This document shows positions 38,423-48,300 of a DNA stretch of 64,000 nt, piece after piece. The DNA is from Acidobacteriota bacterium (GTDB taxonomy: Bacteria; Acidobacteriota; Blastocatellia; Chloracidobacteriales; JADJPF01). The notes beneath the pieces are model-generated. The model saw only the letters and a list, made by a program, of their open reading frames with translations, searched no databases and had not been told where the DNA came from. The DNA lies in NCBI GenBank assembly GCA_016213785.1, contig JACQZQ010000118.1:1-64000 (forward strand), in the 5' to 3' direction. The first letter of the stretch is position 1; each line of letters starts with the position of its first letter. The position numbers and the translations under genes are program-made.

Positions 38423-40273
38423 ATGAGAAAAAAACTAGCTTTTATTTTGTTACTCTTAATGAGCGCAATTGCTTTTGCTGGTGATAGAGTAGCTCCTCCT
38501 TTAGCTGAAAGCTTTCCTTTAGCCCAAAGTATGCCAAAAGGCGCGTTAGTTTATATTCAGTCTAAAGACTTGGCTCTACAATTGCGGACTTGGTATTTAT
38601 CTGCAACCCATAAGCGTTATTTTGAAAGTAATAATTATAAAGAATTTACAGGTTCTAGGCTTTTTCTAAAATTCCAAGAACGTATTCAGGAATTTGAAAA
38701 CATTACAGGGTTTTCTTTAGCTGAAGAAGATTTTGCTAAGGCTGTGGGGGGAAAGTCTGCTCTAGCCCTTTATAATATTGGAGACTTAGAGTTTGTTTTT
38801 GCTACAGAACTACCACAAGCTCAACTTGCTAGCTCAATTCTTGCACAAAAAGGTGACAAACTTCAAACTCGTAAATATGCAAATTTAACTTACTACTTAA
38901 AAACTACAAAGTCAGACTTTGGCGAAACTAAAACTTTTGCAGTAGCTTTAGTAGGAAATAAAGCCATTGTTGCTACAAGCGAAACTTTAATGCAACGCGC
39001 CTTAAAAAATAATAGTGATACTAAATCTGAAGATCAGTTAGTAAATACTTTAGTAGAAACTGTTAGCCAAGCAGAAGGATTTACTGGTCATGATGTTACT
39101 TTATGGTTAGATCAGGCTTTATTAAATAAAGACCGCTATTTTAGAAACTATTGGATCCATAAAAACTTAAAAAGCCTTGAAGGACTCTCAAAAGTACTTA
39201 TTGATCTAGAACTTGCTAGTGATAGATTTATAGAACGTAGATGGCTATTTAATAGCACAATTACTACATTAGATAAAGAGACTAATTTTAGCCAGTTATT
39301 ATCTTATGTTCCTACTAGCACTCAACTTATAAATATTAATCAAGCAAATGCTGATAACACAGATCTTAATCAAGCTCTAGAAACAGTGATTTTAGGGCCA
39401 AAACGAGAAGTTGCCGCTTTAGAAACTGGCTATAATCCTGCAAGTAGCGAACTAGGGTTTGACTATAATAATGAAGAGCTAGCAAATAACCCTTACAAAC
39501 GCTATCTTTCTTTAGATCAACGTTTTGATCAAGATATTGATAGCCAAGAACTTAAAGCAGAAGTAGTTAAAGCTAATGAAAGTAAATTTTTTGCAAACCT
39601 TAACAGTATCTTATCTTCTGCTCAGCCGCTAAAATTTGCTGTAATTGCTGAATCTGCTATAGATACTACTAGCTCATTTGTTAGTTTTAACCGTGCTGTA
39701 ATAGTAGAATTTGCTCAAGGAGAAAAACTAACAGGCTCACAATTAGAAAAAGTTATTTCAGATGAATTAAAAGAAAGATTTGTAATAAATGGGAGTCCAA
39801 TAAAGTTTAATTGGCAGACATCACCAGATAGTTCGCGTAGTTTATCACGAGTTTTGATTGAACATGGTGGGGCTTATCTGTTACAAAAGAATGTTCTTAT
39901 AGTTGCTAGTTCTGCTGATTATTTAAATAAACTAACATCTAACAACACTATTAGTGATACAACACTTTTAGTAAATAATACAAAACTAACTCGGTTTGCT
40001 ATGGTAAAAGTTAGTAGTAGTAAAACATCTTTTGATAAATTAATGAGACGATTAGACGGGCTTGGGCTTTCAGATGCTACACCTAAGCCAACTGCAAACC
40101 CTGATACAGAATCAGAAGAGTCAGAAACTAGCTCAAATAATTTGCTTTTTAGTCAAAATATTTCTAGTTTAATAGGTGTTGCAAAAGACATTAATTTTGT
40201 CACTCTGGAACAAACTACTAGTAGTGGCGTGATTAAAGAACAAATCAATTACAAATTTTCACAACAAAAGTAG
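38423..40273 (+). CDS. Secreted DUF3352-like protein of unknown function
   Basis: A 616-residue protein with a clear signal peptide (LAFILLLLMSAIAFA). The body alternates alpha and beta elements and repeats a pattern such as FVFATELPQAQLASSIL and VALVGNKAIVATS. This resembles DUF3352-type exported proteins in which a 'protein X is present or removed' module is repeated, but I cannot confirm the family. A Ser/Glu-rich stretch (TESEESETSS) lies near residue 560. It is encoded 3 nt after the giant TPR gene, so it is probably a partner of it. Confidence 0.72.
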   Translation: MRKKLAFILLLLMSAIAFAGDRVAPPLAESFPLAQSMPKGALVYIQSKDLALQLRTWYLSATHKRYFESNNYKEFTGSRLFLKFQERIQEFENITGFSLAEEDFAKAVGGKSALALYNIGDLEFVFATELPQAQLASSILAQKGDKLQTRKYANLTYYLKTTKSDFGETKTFAVALVGNKAIVATSETLMQRALKNNSDTKSEDQLVNTLVETVSQAEGFTGHDVTLWLDQALLNKDRYFRNYWIHKNLKSLEGLSKVLIDLELASDRFIERRWLFNSTITTLDKETNFSQLLSYVPTSTQLININQANADNTDLNQALETVILGPKREVAALETGYNPASSELGFDYNNEELANNPYKRYLSLDQRFDQDIDSQELKAEVVKANESKFFANLNSILSSAQPLKFAVIAESAIDTTSSFVSFNRAVIVEFAQGEKLTGSQLEKVISDELKERFVINGSPIKFNWQTSPDSSRSLSRVLIEHGGAYLLQKNVLIVASSADYLNKLTSNNTISDTTLLVNNTKLTRFAMVKVSSSKTSFDKLMRRLDGLGLSDATPKPTANPDTESEESETSSNNLLFSQNISSLIGVAKDINFVTLEQTTSSGVIKEQINYKFSQQK

Positions 40274-40278
40274 GAAAA

Positions 40279-40491
40279 ATGTTTCCTAAAGGAATCCAAA
40301 TTTTTATAGGTCTGGAACAAAGCGAAGGAACAGGATATGAGCCTATAGGGTCTTTTATTACAGGTACTCCTGAGTATTTAGCTGCACTCCAAGATGCTTG
40401 CGAGCGTGCCAAAGAACTTAATGAAGAATATGCTGAAGCAGATTGGTATGCTTTTGTTTCAGATGAGTTTGGGAGGAGAATTATTTTATAA
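40279..40491 (+). CDS. Small conserved-looking protein (70 residues)
   Basis: A 70-residue acidic protein (IGLEQSEGTGYEPIGSFITG, a helix rich in Ala/Glu, then WYAFVSDEFGRRI). It has no signal peptide or known motif. The ATG follows the previous stop by 5 nt with GGAAAA nearby, and its stop overlaps the next ATG (TAATG), so co-translation within the operon supports it as real. Confidence 0.65.
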   Translation: MFPKGIQIFIGLEQSEGTGYEPIGSFITGTPEYLAALQDACERAKELNEEYAEADWYAFVSDEFGRRIIL

Positions 40492-41171
40492 TGCAAGTAA
40501 GTAATTTTGTTAAAGTTTTATTTTTAGTCTTAGTCCTTTGCTGGACTGCTTGTAATAAATCACAAGGAACAGGTAATAATAATAGTACAACTACTAATAC
40601 TGCTACACCAACCCCTAGGATATTTGCAGATATTGAAGCTATTAGAAACAACAATCGTATAAACAACAAAGCTATTAAAGATTCTTCAGATTTCTTAAAA
40701 CTAGTTTCAGAGGGTGATGTAGATTGGGTTAAAGACCTACTAAAAACACAAAGAGATAAAATTGATATTAATGAAAGAGATAAAGGCAATCGCAGTGCTT
40801 TAATAATTGCTGCTAAAAATAGCGACGTAGAAATGGCAAAAGTACTTTTAGAAACAGATATTGATGTTAACTTACAAGATACCTTTGGTAGTACTGCCTT
40901 AATGCACGCTATAGCTCGCAATAATAAAGAATTTATTGACCTACTTTTTACTAAAAATGTCAATGTTAACTTAAAAGATGGAACAGGTATGTCTCCACTT
41001 ATGAGAGCTACAGGTATTAGAGATGCTGAACTTAGAGATTATGTAGTCAAGGAACTAATCGCTAGAAAAGCAGAACTTAATATAAAGTCTCAAAATGGAA
41101 TGAGTGTGCTAGATTATGCTGAACCTTATCCAGAAACAGCAAAATTAATTAAAAAGGCAGGAGCGCGATAA
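40491..41171 (+). CDS. Ankyrin-repeat lipoprotein
   Basis: A 226-residue protein. An N-terminal hydrophobic segment ends in a cysteine (VLCWTAC, about residue 22), a lipoprotein-like signal although W at -3 is atypical. A short Asn/Thr linker precedes four ankyrin repeats (~90-226), with recurring DVNLQDTFGSTALMHAIA, VNVNLKDGTGMSPLMRAT and LNIKSQNGMSVLDYA phrases. Ankyrin repeats bind partner proteins. The start overlaps the stop of the preceding 70-residue gene by one base. Confidence 0.85.
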   Translation: MQVSNFVKVLFLVLVLCWTACNKSQGTGNNNSTTTNTATPTPRIFADIEAIRNNNRINNKAIKDSSDFLKLVSEGDVDWVKDLLKTQRDKIDINERDKGNRSALIIAAKNSDVEMAKVLLETDIDVNLQDTFGSTALMHAIARNNKEFIDLLFTKNVNVNLKDGTGMSPLMRATGIRDAELRDYVVKELIARKAELNIKSQNGMSVLDYAEPYPETAKLIKKAGAR

Positions 41172-41249
41172 GAGCACATTTAGATTTATTCCTTGTGCTG
41201 AAATATAGATAAACAAACAGGTTTATCTATTCTCCTAAGGTTAAAGATA

Positions 41250-41657
41250 ATGTCTGGGTCTGACCGAGAAGAGCCTAAGTTATGTCAGGAATGTCAACAA
41301 TGGCTTTGCGCTACTAAAGATGTTTTTTGTGCTTATTGTGGAACTAGCCTAGTTGTTGCTAAATTTTCTTCTGAAACTTTGGTTCTTTCTCCTTCCGGTG
41401 TTGTATTAAGTATTAGTAATAGAGGGTTATTTAAGTTATATTGGGCTGCTGAAATCCTTAGTCCAGAACCAAGAGTTAAAACCTTTTTTTCTATTCGTCC
41501 TGACTATGGAATGGTTTCTCCAAATAGCGAACAAGCTTTTTTAGTCCGTTTGGTTAGTCCAATACAAAAAAGTTTTCGCGCAGAGCTAGAAATTGCTTCT
41601 AATGACGCTAGCCAACCTATAGTAAAAATCCCACTTCTTATGGAGGAAATAGCTTAA
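41250..41657 (+). CDS. Zinc-ribbon protein with beta-sandwich domain
   Basis: A 135-residue protein. The N-terminal zinc ribbon has paired cysteines C12-x2-C15 and C28-x2-C31 (FCAYCG). Residues ~38-135 form a beta-rich domain resembling the ASH/HYDIN-type immunoglobulin fold, with SNRGLFKLYWA and SNDASQPIVKIPLL. There is no signal peptide. It ends 4 nt before the next zinc-ribbon gene, with which it probably works. Confidence 0.72.
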   Translation: MSGSDREEPKLCQECQQWLCATKDVFCAYCGTSLVVAKFSSETLVLSPSGVVLSISNRGLFKLYWAAEILSPEPRVKTFFSIRPDYGMVSPNSEQAFLVRLVSPIQKSFRAELEIASNDASQPIVKIPLLMEEIA

Positions 41658-41661
41658 GTCT

Positions 41662-42939
41662 ATGTCTTCCAACAATACAGAAAAAATTCTTTGCTCCAAC
41701 CCTATGTGTGAGACTGTGCTTGCAAATAAAGCAACAAGATGCCCTCGTTGCAAAGAAGCACAATCATTTTGTCCTAATTGTTTATCAAGCGTTAGAGTGC
41801 TATCTAGATTTTGTCGTACCTGTGGTATGACATTAAGAAATAACTGGTCAGTAGAACAACCTGGTCTAAGAACTCGCCCAACAAGAAACATTGATGTAGA
41901 AGCAAAATCATTTTTTCGGCTAGATTGGGAACTTTCAATTGATAGCGAAATGACTGCTACTCCCCTTGTAGCAAGGGGAATTATTATTTTAACCCTAAAT
42001 AATGGTCATATTATTATATTAGATGAAATAGATGGTAATGTACGTAGGGAACTCTCTACAGCCCCACCTCTTAGTTTTACTCCAATAATTACAGATAATT
42101 TACTTATTGTTGCTACAGGAGAAGCCATAGTAGCTTTTGATTTAATAGCAGCAATTTATGGTAATGTTGCTCGTGGAGGGCTAAAACTTTGGCAATATCG
42201 CTTTAATTCAGATCAGCAAGTAACCCAACCTCTTTTAGCTACAGGTGATTTAGTATTAGCTATTATTAAAAGTAATCAACAAACTGAGCTTTTAATTTTA
42301 GATAAAAAAACAGGGCAAAAACAAAATAGTGTTTTAATTGACCAACGTGGAAATAAAACAACAACCCCTTATTTAATTGGAAAAGATATTTTTATTGGTG
42401 TTAAAAATTCTACAATAATGGCAATTGATATTACTCAAGCTAAAATTATTGCTACTAGCACTCCAGGCCGAAGCGTAGATACAAATATTAGCCCTGTTGG
42501 ATTAGGTAATAACTTGTCATATGTGCTAGTAGACGGGAAAATTTGGACAGGGCAAACTACAGATTTAAGCCAAGGAAAATTTAGTTTACAACCTTTTGGT
42601 GATATTGGTGGATTAATAATTAATTCTTTAGCTAGTAGTAATAAATACTTGGCTGTAGCTCATGGTTTTGGAATTGCGCTTTATGATAGTTTTGGTAAAT
42701 TAATTTGGGAAACGCAATTAGATGGCAATTCTATTGTAAGCCCTCCTTTAATCGTAGATGATTGGGCTTGGGTGATTGATGATAGCGGAGTGATGTTTTT
42801 CTTTAATTTAATGTCTTCTGTTCCAAAACTCCGCCAACGTATTTTTGAGTATTCTTTATCTTTACCAACTCTTTTAACAGCAGACCGCCTAATTTTTAGT
42901 AACCGAATAGGCCAAATAAAGGTTTTTCGTTGGAAATAA
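41662..42939 (+). CDS. Double zinc-ribbon protein with PQQ-type beta-propeller
   Basis: A 425-residue protein. Three CxxC-type knuckles occupy ~8-55 (CSNPMC, CPRC, CPNC, CRTCG), as in double zinc ribbons. They are followed by a beta-propeller (~85-425) made of repeated blades such as ATPLVARGIIILTLNNGHIIIL and SPPLIVDDWAWVIDDSG, of the PQQ/BamB-like type. No catalytic residues or signal peptide are seen, so the propeller is likely a protein-binding platform. The DNA for the last two residues begins the 10-bp repeat at 42931. Confidence 0.8.
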   Translation: MSSNNTEKILCSNPMCETVLANKATRCPRCKEAQSFCPNCLSSVRVLSRFCRTCGMTLRNNWSVEQPGLRTRPTRNIDVEAKSFFRLDWELSIDSEMTATPLVARGIIILTLNNGHIIILDEIDGNVRRELSTAPPLSFTPIITDNLLIVATGEAIVAFDLIAAIYGNVARGGLKLWQYRFNSDQQVTQPLLATGDLVLAIIKSNQQTELLILDKKTGQKQNSVLIDQRGNKTTTPYLIGKDIFIGVKNSTIMAIDITQAKIIATSTPGRSVDTNISPVGLGNNLSYVLVDGKIWTGQTTDLSQGKFSLQPFGDIGGLIINSLASSNKYLAVAHGFGIALYDSFGKLIWETQLDGNSIVSPPLIVDDWAWVIDDSGVMFFFNLMSSVPKLRQRIFEYSLSLPTLLTADRLIFSNRIGQIKVFRWK

Positions 42940-42966
42940 CTGGAAATAACTGGAAATAACTGGAAA
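42931..42966 (+). repeat. 10-bp tandem repeat at a gene junction
   Basis: TGGAAATAAC occurs three times in a row plus a partial fourth copy (TGGAAA). The first copy contains the stop codon of the propeller gene, and the repeat ends 15 bp before the vWA start at 42982, with GGAG lying between them. Slippage of this repeat would change the gene spacing by whole units. Confidence 0.8.
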
Positions 42967-42981
42967 GAAATTGGAGCCACC

Positions 42982-44631
42982 ATGAAAAAACTTTCTCTGT
43001 TTTTAAGCTTTTCTGTTTTAGCGCTACTCTTTATTTTTCCAGATAAAATATTAGGCCAAACACAACGTAACCATGTAATTTTATTAGATGGTTCTGCTAG
43101 TATGAAATCCAATTACCAAACAGGTTTGCGCGATTGGTTGATAGCACCTCTTTTATCAAGTGGAGTTTTTCAAACAGGCGATAAAATTATATTACGTACT
43201 TTTGATAGGCGTGGTAATAAAAATTTTATCAAAGATGATCCACAACGCCGCTATCAGGGCGAGTTTAACAAAGAAAATGTTTTATCCTCTGTTCCTAATA
43301 CAGATCAAGCTAATGGACGATTTACTGCTATTGCTGAAGGCTTGGAAATTGCTATTGCTGATATTGAAGCATATAACTGGGCAGGAGATACATTAATTTG
43401 GTTAATTACTGATAATGTTCAAGATACAGGTGATCCAGGCGATGAACCTATCAGCCCTTTTTATGAAAAAATTTATACTGATCCTAATTTTCGTAATATC
43501 TATTTTTTCCCAATAGTTAAAGAAGGTAACTCAGATGCTGTAGTAATGTATATGCTAGATTATGCTAAGAAAGACAACCATTTACAAGTAGCAAGTTTAA
43601 TGGAAATGGTAGGAAAATCTATAGGTAATCCTGCTGTACTCTTTCGCCCAATTCGCCTTTCAGCACTTGAATTAGACCGTAGCAATATTGTTTTAGAAAC
43701 AGACGATGGCTCAACTCAGCCTGTAGAGCTAGAAGATGGAGGTATTCTAGTCACTTTACCTAATGGCCGAAGCCTAGCAGGTAGAATTAAGTTTAAACTT
43801 CGTTCAAAGTTTCGTGAATGGAGAATTGAACAAGCTAATGTCTCTAACGCTATAGTTAGAATGGAGCGCTCAGACGCTTTAGATATAGGTGAAACAGAAA
43901 CTCTAGAGTGGCAGCTTGACCCACGTACTCTAGAATTAGGCCCACAAGAAACCAGCAAAAAAGTCTATATAATTAATCTTGCTAGTGGTCGGGAAATCTC
44001 TGCTCGTAAAGTTGGTTTTTTAGAATCTTTTTTTATTGAGTCAGAAATAAAAGTAAAAGCAAAAATTAGTTTTGAAGTCAAAGATCCAAAACTAAAACTT
44101 GCTTTTTTTGATGATGCAGAACTTGCTGATAAAATTCGTAAAGTAAAAGGTTTAGAACAAATTGAAGATTTTTTGCTTCCTCGCTCAATTTCCGCTGCTG
44201 AACGCGATTTAGCTCTAGAAATCCCACTAATACTAAAAATAGAACAGCCTCCTAAACCTATTTGGCTACTAGTTTTATTAGCTATAGTACTTTTAGGTGC
44301 AATTGCAGGGACAGTAGTTTTATTTACTGGACAAACAAGCTATAAATTAATTGGCCCTGACGGGGAAAAAATCATAAAACTTCGCCCTATTGCAAGCGTC
44401 CCTTTAACAATTTCTCAAGAACAAGTAGCCCTCTTAACACGTCGTTTAGGGACTTTCAAAGTTAAATCCTTTATACCCTATGTCTTAGAAGGTGAATTAA
44501 CTGAACAAAAACTAGATCAACATTCTAGTTTATTTACTATAATTAATAGCGAGAATAAACGAACCTGGAACTTTTCATTAGAAATTATAGCTAAACAGTC
44601 GTCTGATAATGAAAATGATTTTTTGGTCTAG
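42982..44631 (+). CDS. Membrane-anchored von Willebrand factor A protein
   Basis: A 549-residue protein. A signal peptide (~1-24, ending ILGQ) is followed by a vWA-like domain (~28-215) starting with VILLDGSASMKSN, which holds the D-x-S-x-S metal site (DGSAS). A beta-rich middle domain and one transmembrane helix (IWLLVLLAIVLLGAIAGTVV, ~425-447) lead to a cytosolic C-terminal domain of about 100 residues. The cysteine-free extracytoplasmic part and cytosolic tail could link a surface complex to cytosolic partners such as the zinc-ribbon proteins encoded next to it. That link is inference. Confidence 0.82.
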   Translation: MKKLSLFLSFSVLALLFIFPDKILGQTQRNHVILLDGSASMKSNYQTGLRDWLIAPLLSSGVFQTGDKIILRTFDRRGNKNFIKDDPQRRYQGEFNKENVLSSVPNTDQANGRFTAIAEGLEIAIADIEAYNWAGDTLIWLITDNVQDTGDPGDEPISPFYEKIYTDPNFRNIYFFPIVKEGNSDAVVMYMLDYAKKDNHLQVASLMEMVGKSIGNPAVLFRPIRLSALELDRSNIVLETDDGSTQPVELEDGGILVTLPNGRSLAGRIKFKLRSKFREWRIEQANVSNAIVRMERSDALDIGETETLEWQLDPRTLELGPQETSKKVYIINLASGREISARKVGFLESFFIESEIKVKAKISFEVKDPKLKLAFFDDAELADKIRKVKGLEQIEDFLLPRSISAAERDLALEIPLILKIEQPPKPIWLLVLLAIVLLGAIAGTVVLFTGQTSYKLIGPDGEKIIKLRPIASVPLTISQEQVALLTRRLGTFKVKSFIPYVLEGELTEQKLDQHSSLFTIINSENKRTWNFSLEIIAKQSSDNENDFLV

Positions 44632-44809
44632 AATTATGCTTTAGTGTTTTTTTAGTACCCTGGTTTTGCTTATCGATAAAAACTCCTCTTTAACTACAAT
44701 AAATACCCTTTACAGAACTTTTTTATAGAATAAAAGACTTTTCTTCTAATATAGTAAAAACAATATTTAGCCCCCCTATAGGTAATAAACAAAGGAGATA
44801 TTAAGATTT

Positions 44810-45205
44810 ATGAGCGATAGCAAACAAGCAGCAAGAGAAGCATTAAGTAGATATTCTATGGAATATAGAGTTTGTCATTTAATGTTATTTTTTGCAGCCT
44901 CAGATGGACAACTTTCCGAGCAAGAAATACAGACTACTTGTGTTTATATTAAAGCTGTACTAGAAGCATTAAAATCTAATACTGACCTAAAAGAGTTAGT
45001 TTTAGGCTGTCTTGAAGATATGAAAAACAATGGCAATGTAGAAGTGTTAAAAGAGACTATCGCAATTTTTGCTCAAGATGTTGTGCCTAAAGATGCTTTA
45101 GAAAAAATAGTACAAGGTATCCAAGATGTTTGTAAAGTTGATGGGCTTTCTCCAGCAGAGGCAGAATTATTAGAGTGTTTGAAAAAAGATTGGAATTTAA
45201 GCTAG
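44810..45205 (+). CDS. TerB-like small helical protein
   Basis: A 131-residue all-alpha protein of the TerB-like fold. It shows two similar halves with the acidic 'FFAASDGQLSEQE' and 'VCKVDGLSPAEAELL' motifs, each a D-G-x-L/S-x-x-E pattern that binds a divalent metal in TerB. TerB-like proteins act with membrane-bound vWA/TerD systems, and this gene follows a vWA gene. It has its own upstream spacer of 178 bp, with AAAGGAG about 12 nt from the ATG, so it may have its own promoter. Confidence 0.75.
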   Translation: MSDSKQAAREALSRYSMEYRVCHLMLFFAASDGQLSEQEIQTTCVYIKAVLEALKSNTDLKELVLGCLEDMKNNGNVEVLKETIAIFAQDVVPKDALEKIVQGIQDVCKVDGLSPAEAELLECLKKDWNLS

Positions 45206-45230
45206 CTATAATTCTAAAAATAAGCCCTAA

Positions 45231-45262
45231 ATATTTAAGCTTTTGTAAAAAAGCTTAAATAT
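45231..45262 (+). terminator. Hairpin after the TerB-like gene
   Basis: A perfect 14-bp stem ATATTTAAGCTTTT (45231-45244) / AAAAGCTTAAATAT (45249-45262) with loop GTAA. It follows the stop codon by 25 nt. It lacks a T-run, so it may act as a 3' stabiliser as much as a terminator. Confidence 0.55.
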
Positions 45263-45263
45263 T

Positions 45264-45325
45264 AGGAACGGGAGCATTTAGCTCGTATGTTGGAAAAACA
45301 TATACAAGTGGGAGTGTACGTTCCT
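45264..45325 (+). ncRNA. Candidate structured RNA element in a convergent gap
   Basis: AGGAACG (45264-45270) can pair with CGTTCCT (45319-45325). Inside this closing helix are two hairpins, GAGC-ATTTA-GCTC (45272-45284) and a longer one formed by GTATGTT and AACATATAC (45285-45305). This gives a branched fold of about 62 nt. No homologue is recognised. The closing helix and inner stems could arise by chance in AT-rich DNA, so this is only a candidate. Confidence 0.25.
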
Positions 45326-45360
45326 GATTAATTTCCTTTGCTAAAATTTATTTTTTAAGC

Positions 45361-45391
45361 TAAAAGCACAAGCAAAACACTTGTGCTTTTA
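45361..45391 (-). terminator. Terminator hairpin of the SBBP-repeat gene
   Basis: A perfect 12-bp stem TAAAAGCACAAG (45361-45372) / CTTGTGCTTTTA (45380-45391) lies 5 bp beyond the stop of the minus-strand gene. T-rich sequence lies within the stem on both strands. Confidence 0.65.
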
Positions 45392-45395
45392 GTGT

Positions 45396-48300
45396 TTATT
45401 GAATTATTAATGTTAGTGTCCCGCTACGTATATTTCCTTGCTCGTCTCTACCTGTAAAACTCAATTGTTGCCTACCTAAAGGAGCTTTAGTCTTAACCTT
45501 AAAGTTAAATGTTGTAGTAGCTGCATTTGTTGTTTGTGATGTAGGGTTAACTTTAATTTTAAGGGCTTTTAATTGAGTTGGATCAGGGTTAACCGTAACA
45601 TTACCAGTAAAACCTCCGCTCCTAGAAATATTAGCTGTAAACTGTCCACTTTGCCCACGAGTGATATTTACTTGTGCTGGATTAAATGTAATTTGAAAAT
45701 CTGGTAATAGTACATTTACTGTTGCAGTCGCCGTACGTGTTATTTGCCCTGAAGTTGCTGTTAACATTACTGTAAATGTTCCAGATGCAATGCTAGAAGC
45801 TTTAACTGTAAATGTAGCACTATTATTAGGCATAATTGTTGTAGTTTGAGGGCTAAGGGTTAAATCACTAGTAGCAGGGCTAAACATAGCTTGTAGACTT
45901 ACAGGAGCACTAAAACCTCGAATAGGCTGTATTCTAGCTATAAAGTCTGTTGATGCTCCTGCCATTAAGCTTGTTGAATTTGGAGATAAGGAAATAGTGA
46001 AATCAGGGGCATTTGTTGTTACTTCTAATATAGCCATTTGACTACGGGCTAAATTTCCTACTGTGCCAGTAAATGTAATTGGATAACGAGCTAAAGGAGT
46101 GCTATTTGTAGTGCTAACAGTAAATGTTGTGCGATTTCCTGGTGTAATTGTTACTGATACAGGGTTTATGGAAATATTAGCACCAGGGGCATTTATACTA
46201 GCACTAATTGTAACAGCTTGAGAAAAATTACTTGCTCCTTGTAAATCAATGTTAAAACTAGTACTTGTGCCAGCCGAAATGCTTTGCAAACTTGGAGAAA
46301 TATTAAGATTAAAATCTCCTGCAACCTCTCTTACTACTAAAGTAAATTGTTGAGTATTTACACAACCATTGGGATCTGTCGCGGTTATAAGTAAATTAAA
46401 TGATCCTGATTCTGTAGGAGTGCCAAAAAGTAAGCCATTAGAATTAAACATTAAACCACTAGGTAGTTTACCAGTTAAGTTAAATGTATAAGGTATAGTA
46501 CTAGCAGCAATGCTTATTGTCTGGTTATAAAAAGTGTTAATAAAAGCTTCTTGTAAATTGTTTGGAGAAAAAGAAACTTTAGGACAATTAATTACAGGAT
46601 CACTAATCTTAATTATAAAAATATCATCGCTTCCAACTTTGTTTGGGTTAAAAGCATTAGCTGTAGGGAAATCAAGTGATGGTGTATCGCCAATTAGATA
46701 AACATTTCCTTCTAAATCAAGTGCCATTTTGCCTGGGCTATCAACATTGCTGCCGCCTATATATGTAGAGAAAACCACCTCACCATTTCCATTATATTTA
46801 GTTAAAAAAGTATCAAAAAAACCGCCTGTGCTTGTAGCTTGTAAAGGTCTTAGGGTCGGAAAATCTTGTAGAGAGCCAGTTTGACCATATACATAAATAT
46901 TATTACTAGTATCAACAGCGATATTAAGACCAACTTCATCTCTACTACCACCTAAAAATGTTGAGAATAAAACAGTTTTAGCAGTTGGGTCTAGTTTTAA
47001 TACATAAGCATCGAGTTGGCCTGCTTTTCCTGGTTGAGGTGGTTTAACTGTAGGAAAATCAATCGCATTAGTCATTCCAGTAAGATAAATATTTTTAGCC
47101 GAATCTACAGTAATAGCAAAAGCCCTATCTAAATCCAATGTTCCAAAATAAGTAGCAAAAGTTAAAACACCAAGAGGAGTAAATTTAGCAATAAAAATAT
47201 CAATATTAGTAGTTCCACCACCTGATGGTTGCATAGCATTTTTAACAGGAAGATTAGTGGAATTAGTTTCTCCTGCTAAGTAAATATTCCCGTCAGAATC
47301 AATTGTCATCCCATGACCTTTATCTAAATCGTTTCCGCCAAAATAAGTAGCAAAATCTATACTACTTCCATCAGGACTAAAGCGGACTACATAAGCATCA
47401 AAGCTAAAGTTATCACCTTTTTTAGGTTGAAAAGCGTTTTTTACTGGTAGGTCAGGGGAATTGGTTTCTCCAGCAAGAACAATATTTCCTCCTGCTGTTA
47501 ATGCAATATTAAAAGCTCTTTCAACCTGACTTCCTCCAAAATAAGTAGAGTAAAGGAGCTTATTTCCTTCAGGGCTGATTTTAACAAGAAATGCATCTAT
47601 ATTAGCTCCACCACCACCTTTAGCTTGAAATGGTGTTACAGTTGGAAAGTCTGATGAATAAGTCTCTCCTGTTAAATAAGTATTTCCCTGTGCATCAATA
47701 AGTAGAGCAAACCCTCTATCTATATCATTTCCAATCAAATAAGTAGAGTAAATTATTTCTGTAGCAGTAGGATTTAATTTAGTAACAAAAATTTCTAGAC
47801 TGCTATCATTTTCTTTAGTCTGAATAGGGTTCTTTAAGGGAAAAACTGTAGAAACTGTTTCTCCTGTAATATAGATATTACCTAATTTATCAACATTAAT
47901 ACCATAACCTTTATCATTATCAGTTGTACCAAAGTAAGTAGAGTAAACAAATATTGGGTCAATTACTAGGGGTTTTGTAATGTCATACTCACCTAGTTCA
48001 AATCCAAGTAAGTTATCGCCATTAAGCTTATAATTACCTGCAATGATCTGTTTTTCTCCTTCTATTTCTTGGTAAATAATAGGTTTATGTTTAAGAAGTT
48101 TCCCTTGTGAAGTTTCAATAACTAAATTTCCTTCTAAATCTATTTCTAAAGCAGAAGAGTTATTAGTGTCAATTTGAATGCTTATTTGAGAAGGGTCTGC
48201 TCCAGGTTTTACTAACAAGTCATACTCTATTTGTTGTTGATTTCCATAATAAATTGCATCAATACCAGGATAGACTTCACTATATTTTACTTTATTATAA

